Of a stretch of 64,000 nt of DNA, positions 51,301 to 60,300 are shown piece after piece. The notes below the pieces were generated by a model. That model was not told where the DNA came from and searched no databases. It saw only the letters and a list, made by a program, of their open reading frames with translations. Positions within the stretch are counted from its first letter, which is position 1; every line of letters begins with the position of its first letter. The position numbers were made by a program, and so were the translations under genes. Where the stretch lies: assembly GCA_963402885.1 (NCBI GenBank), contig OY727093.1:28271409-28335408 (forward strand), read 5' to 3'. This DNA comes from Antedon bifida (lineage: Eukaryota; Echinodermata; Crinoidea; Comatulida; Antedonidae).

Positions 51301-54300
51301 ACTATCAAACTAGTTTGACAAAAAAAGTGTGGATGTGCCCAAATATGGTAGTGATATACCCAAATATGGTAGTGGTATGACATCATCATGTCCATATATG
51401 CGCACATCACATTTTTTTGTAATATAAAAAGTTTGATATTGTAGACAGAGCATTAAGCATGGTTTCCACTAGAGACGCAACACAAAACATAGACAAAACG
51501 CAAGCAAGTTGGCAGACGACAGTTCGAGTGTTCCAACGCTTGTGAATGGTCAACTCTGTATGTTGCGTCTCTTAGTGGGAACCACGCATTAGAGACCATG
51601 TGAAATTATCATACTGCAGTTTACTGCAGTAACTAGATTTTGTTTTTTTCGATTACCACAACATGATGTTTAGATTTTCAAACGTAAGTAATTACTGTGC
51701 CTTTTAATATGTCTGGTTGTACAAAATGAAATGTATACCATAAAATAAAATGATAAAAAGGGAATAATTTCGCCAGTTCAGCATAGCAAGCTATACAAAA
51801 CAACCTTATTGCTACACATTTCAAAAACTGTGTCAAAAATACAATACAAAACTATGTTTCTGGACTTAAAAATCAGTTTAAATAGCAATAACAATATTGC
51901 TAAATATAATTTTTCCCTGATAAATATTAATATTTCATATTTAATAGTGTATGTATACATGAGACAAAATCATTATGAATATCTATACAGAAAAACATAA
52001 ACAACATAATACATCACTCTTCTTCAACAACACACCTGGTAAATAATATTATTTCTGAAAATGATATGCCTCTGACAGAGATAATAACTAATGTCATTGA
52101 TAGAAGACCAATTGACACAGTTCAGTGACCTCTCTGATGGTAATCAGATCCATATCAAATATCGAAAATTTATATAACCTTTAATCCACATGCATTATTA
52201 TGTCATACATTTATGAGTATGGTATATTATAAGTTGTATTTGAATTGTAGTTTAATAAAAGAGTCTAAAATAATAATGTTAAATAGCATGTCAATATTAA
52301 GTAAACTTGAACAATATTTAGTGTACTAGCACGTGGGGAGGGGGGGGATCACTTGTATATAAACCAAACGGGGGGGGGGGGGGGGGAGGGTGTGCAGCAG
52401 CCACTTCAAGACATGAGGCACTTGTGCTACCTGTTTTACTGAAAAATACCACAGACTTTAACTACCATTTACAAAAATCCAGTGTCGGGTAAACTACCTA
52501 AAATATATTATATTTTTATCTGCTGATGCGAAAACTCTATTCAAAGGTATTTAGCTTGGTCCTGCGATGGGCTTATATAGCCGGCCGGGCTTGTAGCATC
52601 TAGTATGCTAAAATCCCTGCAAAATTTGGTGATAAATCGTGACATTTTGACACGGGTGGGCGAGCCAGGGACTTAAACTACTATTATCACCCTGTCATTT
52701 CCCACACTTGTGCTACCAACTCTCCATATTTTCCCACACTTGTGCTACCAGGCCCTCGAAAATATACCCGTAAATGCGGCACCTCCTCAATACATGTATC
52801 CAACTCAAAATTTCGAAGATAGTTCAGTTTTTAATCCCTCTTGTTAACCATGTACGTTTTCTAATTTTCATGTTCGCCTTGTTGTGGTCATGACAATAAA
52901 GTTTTATCTTATCTTATCTTACTACATTAACAGTACTGTACTCCTAAGCTTTCGTGCTTAAGGCCTAGGCCGTAGCTATAGGACTTCGGAATCATGCCAG
53001 GCCTATTTTTATTCTAATTAACAGTACTGTACTTCTAAGTAGTTTAATTAATTTAAGAACATATCATCTAATGATGGATTATCAATTAAACATCAAAATC
53101 TCATTATCATTCATAATTACCCATTCAATGTCACTATGGGTGATTAGTTTAATATTAGAATTCAATAGATTAGTACTCGACATCAACAATGGTTAATTAA
53201 TTATCACTGAATATGATGTGATTAAGATTAATAGAATAAGTACTAGTGTACTATTGAGGTACTGCACAGTACATTGTACTCAATGTGTTTATTCTTTCTT
53301 CCAAAATGAATAATTCTATATATTTCAAATTATTCTGGATAATTCTCATCCTCAGTTATCATTCAATGTATAATTTCAAGGCAGTAGTGAGAGTTTAAAA
53401 ACAGACGAGGCAAAGATGCTTTAAATATAAAATCTGACGATCTCTGCTGGAGAATTGGGGTGGGTGGTGAAAATTGAAGCACCTCGTCTGCCTCATGCTG
53501 GCTACGGCCCTGAATTTTGTAGCCTGATCGTATGGGAAAATGCTACTGAAAGGCCTAAAAATGCTGCTGGGGTCAAATCCTTTCTTAGTCAATACTCTGA
53601 TTTTACCTATGTCTGAAAACACTGTACTCATAGATTAGGTATTAGGATTTTACTTATTAATGATCAGTGCTACTAACTCAAATACTATGGTATAAAATTT
53701 GAATACTGAGCTAAGCCTCACATGAGACAGATGGTAATGGGTTATTCTCATTCTGTAATTTCCGAAATATGTGAGAAATACATGTTCATGACAATTCTAA
53801 AATTGTATTTGTACCCAAATTTCACACTGCAAGAGCAGTAACAATATACAATACAACTGGTGAGATATTTGTTCGTTTTCTCTGTCTAGTCGAAATATCT
53901 TTTATCTTTCTACCTCAATAGGTAATATTTATTCAATAGAATATTAATGCGCTTTATTTACTCTTTACAGGCCCTTTGGTAACTGTGCAGAGGCTTTGAC
54001 CCCCGACATTGTGCAGTCGTATTTTGTTACGGTTCTAGTAAGTATGAGAAGTCGCAATTATTTGGGAAATTCCGCTTTTGGAAATTTGTCATGGTTTTTA
54101 TTATGCAAATTTGTGTGTTTCCCCATGTCTGTCAACTGTCAAACTTGTTCTAAATTAAATTTAATAGCATACAGTACTCAACAATACATTAATGGTTATA
54201 GACATAGCCAGCAATGCTACGTGTAATATCCTGGTGTGGATGACCTATCAAGATTTATTTTCTACAGAAAATATGGGAGGGGGAAAGGGGAAATGTTGAT

Positions 54301-57300
54301 TGATAGATTAACTTTATTAAAAAAAACAAATACAAAAATACGGAAACAAATACAACATGGAGTGGAGTTGTGGCTTGGTGGTTATGATGCTTGGCTACCA
54401 CTCCAATGGTCCTGGGTTCAAGTCCTGTCACATGTCAGGATAAGGGCAAAATTACAACTCCACTCCCAAAGACTAATATTATGTAGAGCATCTTGTGTAT
54501 ATGGTTGTCTTGTGAACCTCTGAGGGTCCCTAATGATCAGCAATTGCTGGATGGATCACCCTCATTAAATATGGTTAAAAAAACAAACAACAGAGAAAAT
54601 CAGGATAACCCTAAGGGGTCCTAAAACATTTAAAATAAAGTTTCAACCATGCACATACATACAAAAAAAAGCATCTTGTACAAAATATTCTGTTTTAACA
54701 GAGAAACCAAAGGAGTACTAGTGCAACAACTATCCGAGTTTGTCAAAACTTCACTTGTTACTGTTAGTGTTAGGAATTACACAATAACAAATAGTAGATT
54801 TTATTACAGTACCTCCATATAAATGGCACCTTATAAAGACTTAAGTGGGGAGACATCGGATGCTGTAAAGTTTGTATTGCTATGAGGAAACAACTAAAAC
54901 TCTGGTTGAAATAAAAATTCCTCTATTTCCTACTTGTGTAAAGATTTTACTGTTGTACACATTTGGCATGTGTGCACTTAAAAGAGTAATTTTTTTTGAA
55001 AAGTAGGCGGCAGAACTAACCCAGTGTTCATAAAGCCCCCCTCTTGTTAAATGGTTGATAAACGACACTAAAATTCCGCCTACAACATGTCTGTGATTAG
55101 ACTACAATCCATTTAAATGGTGACACTGATGGGGAGGCTTAGGCATTTCCAACAACGCACTGGTTTAGGGACTTTAAGTGGCACCCCAGCCTTTTTTGAC
55201 ATGTTGTAATTCCCTTTTCCCCTTCCGGGCCTTGCTCAGGGGCTCCTTTAAGCTCTGGGTTTAGCCAGTGTACGCTCATAGCCATTCCACTGCCAATAGT
55301 CTGTAAAGGCAATATAGAAATGTGCTTTACTTTTGCAAATGCTTCTGTTAGCAATGCACTATTACAGCACACAACCAGATAACCTTTAGATGTTTGTAGA
55401 CAATTTTAACAGCAGTTTGGTGCTGGTATATCATGACCCGCTGACATTGTATTCTGTAGGTACATGGATAAAAGATAAGACATGTTTACTGTACTTGAAT
55501 AGGTCATGTTGACTTTCAATATTATTGGTAGTAAGGGCTCATAGGTGTGGTTATGTTTATAAAGCTAATGAGGGCGCTGTCATGTTTTTGTCACATTAGA
55601 TTTTCAAAGTTTACATTCCTAATGTCGTTTTTGTATAAAAAGCTGTAGAAAAATTGTTGTAGACAAAATTATTGTCCCAACAATTTTTTTTTTTTCCTGA
55701 GCGTAAGTATCAAAAAAATCAATAGAAATACAAAACACAATTACATCCTCATTTACATACAACCTGTCCTATTTGTATATAAGTACTCTAGGCGTTGTTT
55801 TCTGTTCTGATGATGAGAATAGTTTCTCGAAACATTTTAAGGCAGTTTGCCTATTTATCAAATGCCTCACAACTCAAAAGTTTTAGTGGAATCATACATG
55901 ATTTATCTAACAAAACACAATAGTCAATATACATTGAATTACCAGCCACTAAATTGCACTAAATCATGTTTATTGATGCAGATGTTTATTTCCAGACATT
56001 CTATAGCTGATTTTACAATTCATAATAAACATAAAAGATATGATCATTATTAAATGCATGAGATATGAAAAAGCATTTGTTTATTTCAAATCATGGTTTT
56101 TACATTGTGGGAATAATTGCAGAGTAATTTATATTTCCGGTAAGGAGATATTTTTACAATAAGTTGTCTAAATTGTTTGATTGAGCGGTTAATGTTGTCT
56201 AGACATCACATTTTATACCTGAGTAATTATTGATTAATAACATTATGTATTTCTTTACTCTAGAAGAATGGTCTATGTTATACTTAATAAACATTGTATT
56301 TCTATGACAGTTAAAGGAAAATAGCAAAATCAGCACTGTGGTCATGTTACAAGAGTTGTCAAAACAATATAGATTATATGATAAAAATCCTAGAAAGTAG
56401 GAAACCTACGTGTCTCCGGTGTAGTTAAACACCGGAGACACATAGGTACACCAAAAAACATTTAGCTTCATTTCACCTCACAGAAAGCACACCGTGGTTG
56501 TTGGATTTTCCCATTTACACCAACCAATAAAAACTGCAACACAGGGTTACTTCGCTGTTGCAGTGATAGTGTAAAGAGGGTTTCAGTTTCATGTATGATT
56601 TTCTTTCTTTTTCTTTCAGGATGGATTATGTAAATATGTTGAAGAATTAGATAGTGATGTTTTACTACAGGAAGACACACAAATTCCCTGTATTTTACCA
56701 GATCTTGCCGGTCAAAAACTTATAGAAACGTTACTTGACGTAAGTTAGTTCATGGAGTTAAGTTAATTCATACCCCATCGTTTTTTCTATACTACAGGTG
56801 GGTTTCCGGTTGCACAAAAAGCTAGCAATGCAATAGAACCATTGATTAGATCTTTACGTTCAATGGAACAAACCAAAATTACTTACAGTATGTTGCGTGG
56901 TCACTCAATCAAAAAGTAAATAAGCAGTATATTATATTATTATTGTCAACAGCAAATCAATGACTACCTAATGGTATGTTTCATGATACAAAATAAACCA
57001 ATAGAATGGCAAGCATACTATCTATAGGTGTTTTTATAAAGTTGCAGGGCAAAGGCCCCTGGTTTTAGCACTCCTAAGTGGCCCTGCAATGCTGGGTAGT
57101 TGCATTGTACTGCTCTGGCACCCCTTAAGCCGTGAGGCCCCTGGGTTTAGCCATAGCCGTTAGCCACTGAAAGTTGCTATGCATCATGGAGTCTGCTCCT
57201 AGCTTTCATCTTGAATTTTCACTGTTGGACATATAGATGGCAACAGTGTTAAATTTCCTTTTAGACTTCAACTACAAATTATACCCAAATCATGACATTT

Positions 57301-60300
57301 CCTTTTTCATAAATATTTTTGATATTTAAATGATGAGATGATTTAAAAAAAATACAAAAGCAAGCTTGTAATGATGAATATAATCCAACATAAACCAGTT
57401 AAGCACAGTGGATTGAGGATATTAAGCTGTCTGCAAAAATCAAAATTAGTTTCAGGGTACACGCACCTATTCAGGGTACGCACACCTATTCAGGGTACAC
57501 GCACCTATTCAGGGTACGCACACCTATTCAGGGTACATGCACCTATTCAGGGTACGCACACCTATTCAGGGTACATGCACCTATTCAGGGTACACACACC
57601 TATTCAGGGTATGCGCACCTATTCAGGGTACACACACCTATTCAGGGTACACGCACCTATTCAGGGTACGCGCACCTATTTAGGGTACGCGCACCTATTC
57701 AGGGTACATGCACCTATTCAGGGTACACGCACCTATTCAGGGTACGCGCACCTATTCAGGGTACGCGCACCTATTCAGGGTACGCGCACCTATTCAGGGT
57801 ACGCGCACCTATTCAGGGTATGCGCACCTATTCAGGGTACGCGCACCTATTCAGGGTACGCGCACACCTATTCAGGGTATGTGCACCTATTCAGGGTACA
57901 CACACCTATTCAGGGTACACACACCTATTCAGAGGACGCACACCTATTCAGGGTACGCACACCTATTCAGGGTACACACATCTATTCAGGGTACGCACAC
58001 CTATTCAAGGGAAATCCTGACACTTTCCTGTGAAAAAACATGGGGCAAGGGGTATGTTTTAACATTTAATTTTGAAGTGGACACTTTGTTTTGCCCTGAA
58101 GGTGTCCCCATAATAGACTTATTATGTTTAATTTATATTTCTGGTGACATTGTACCTAGAAGTAGCTTAGTCGAACTCCTAATTGATTGATATAAAACAT
58201 GGTGTTGTACATTAATTATTTCTACTAATATATTTCGGATTCCGGAAACCAGTCGACACACCATTAATTAATTTATTAAAATATTTATGTTGCAAGTAAG
58301 TGTAGACATCATTGATATGTCACTCATTTTATGTCATAGTAATTGTGTCAAGCACGATAATTGTCAATTGTAGTGACAACCAGAACTGGAGTGATAGATG
58401 ACGGGGACATTAACGATGGCTTGTATATTAAACGAAGATGACTCAATTACACTATATTAAAACAACTTTTATCTTGTCTTAGTCACTGAGTGCCATCATC
58501 GTTCAAGTGAAGTCAGAAGATGTGGATGCGTATATCAACGTACAGTGCTGGCAACATCGTATACGAACAAGGTATTATAATGAGGCTCGAAAAAAAAAAC
58601 CCATGAAGAAATCTGTTGATCATGCCGCAATATATACCCACTCACTGAAAATAAAAATATGTGTTTCGTGAATCCTTATAATATTAATATCTGCATACAA
58701 TTTTTAATCTATATTCATTATGAAATCCGATCATCATTATATATTTATTACATAAATATGAATAATTCATATGCCTCAAAAAGAATTAGGAAGAATATAG
58801 AAAAATAGTATACAAATAATGGATGTTTGTGATATAATTCAGGTCAGGCTTTCGAAGAACGTAAATATTGTCCCATTCAACAAATACAAAACATTCATTT
58901 TTTTTGTTATAACACACCTGAGTAGATTGGAGGATTGTGGTCATATGATATTCAATAAAATACTCGAATGAACACACCTTACGTTATCAAGGGTGCAAAT
59001 GCGAGTGAAATTTTGTTATATGCGAGTTGAATTTGTTATAATGCCTGTTCATTCTAGTTACAATGGTATGACACAAGCCTATAAAGTGCGCATTCTATAA
59101 TTATTCTACTTCCCGTCCAAAATGCTTTAGGTCTTGGCCTATAGCATCTCGTTAAAAGTAGGTGTGTTATAAAACAAAAATGAATGTTTTATATTAGTGC
59201 AATGGAACAAATAATTTCATGAAATTTCATTTCAAGTTGAAATATTTATTATTTCTGTTGAATCAATTCTAGGCAGGAGACGACAGTATTAATCTACTGT
59301 ATATGAGATATAATACTATTTTGTAAAAACCAAATAGTGCACAAAAAAGCAATTTCTAATAAGTCCTATCCATTAATTTTCACAAAAATGTCATTGATGG
59401 GAAAAATATGTTTAACCATTTATTGTTATTTGTCGTTGTGCATAGTATAAATGGGCCTAAACAGCTGGCACTCAATATGGCATTTACAACAATAATAATT
59501 TTTTTTTAGGCTAATGATGCTAGTTGATGGTTGCCAGGGTGCTTCTTCTTCCAAACCTCCAGGAATTGCTTTGGCTACAGGAGGAGGAGAATTAAATACA
59601 ATGGACTTGAAACAACAACGGGAGCAGGCCTCCCTCAAATCTAGAAACGTGAACGTTCTGATAAACGTACAGAATAAAGGCATGGAATGTATAGAAGGAC
59701 CGACCGCCGGAAATGATAGTTGCAGTAGTGGAGAGAACTCGCCGGGTCTCGGGCCTAGTATTAGCGGTTATCAGTCTCAGAGTCAAACGACAACGGACAT
59801 TCCCATTCCAATTGAAACACAAGCTAGGGCTACCAAAGTGAGAGGTGAAATGAGTGAAACATCATCTCTCGTATCCACTGTACCGTCGGTACATGTCTCA
59901 CAGTCTGGAAGTGAAAATGGGAATTATTGTCGGGTGTGTTTCGAAGCAGAAACATCACCGAAAAATCCATTGATTAACCCGTGCCGATGCACAGGTTCTG
60001 CTGGTAGTATCCATCGCCAGTGTCTCGTAAAATGGATTCATATCTCTGGGCATCGCCAATGCGAGGTCTGTAACGCACGATTTAACTACGTTCCAGTCGG
60101 GGAAAGGTTGAGAGGAGTTGTCGAGAACTTTCGGAGGAATAAGGTGAGGATGGAATTTGTGAAAGCCACCAGCATCATCGTCATTTCTGCTACCATCACG
60201 ATCATCATTGTCCTCACCACATCATTATAGTCATCATCTGTATTGTCGTCAACCAACATTATCATCACCATCATTATCACTATCATCATGATCAGGTTGC

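Noticed and set aside
57371-58190. Forward frames of 220, 160 and 66 residues
   Set aside because: They come from the 19-bp minisatellite, which lacks stops in all three frames. There are no splice sites or domains, and the region is inside intron 7.
59426-60289. Minus-strand frames opposite exon 9
   Set aside because: They are antisense shadows of the RING-CH exon.
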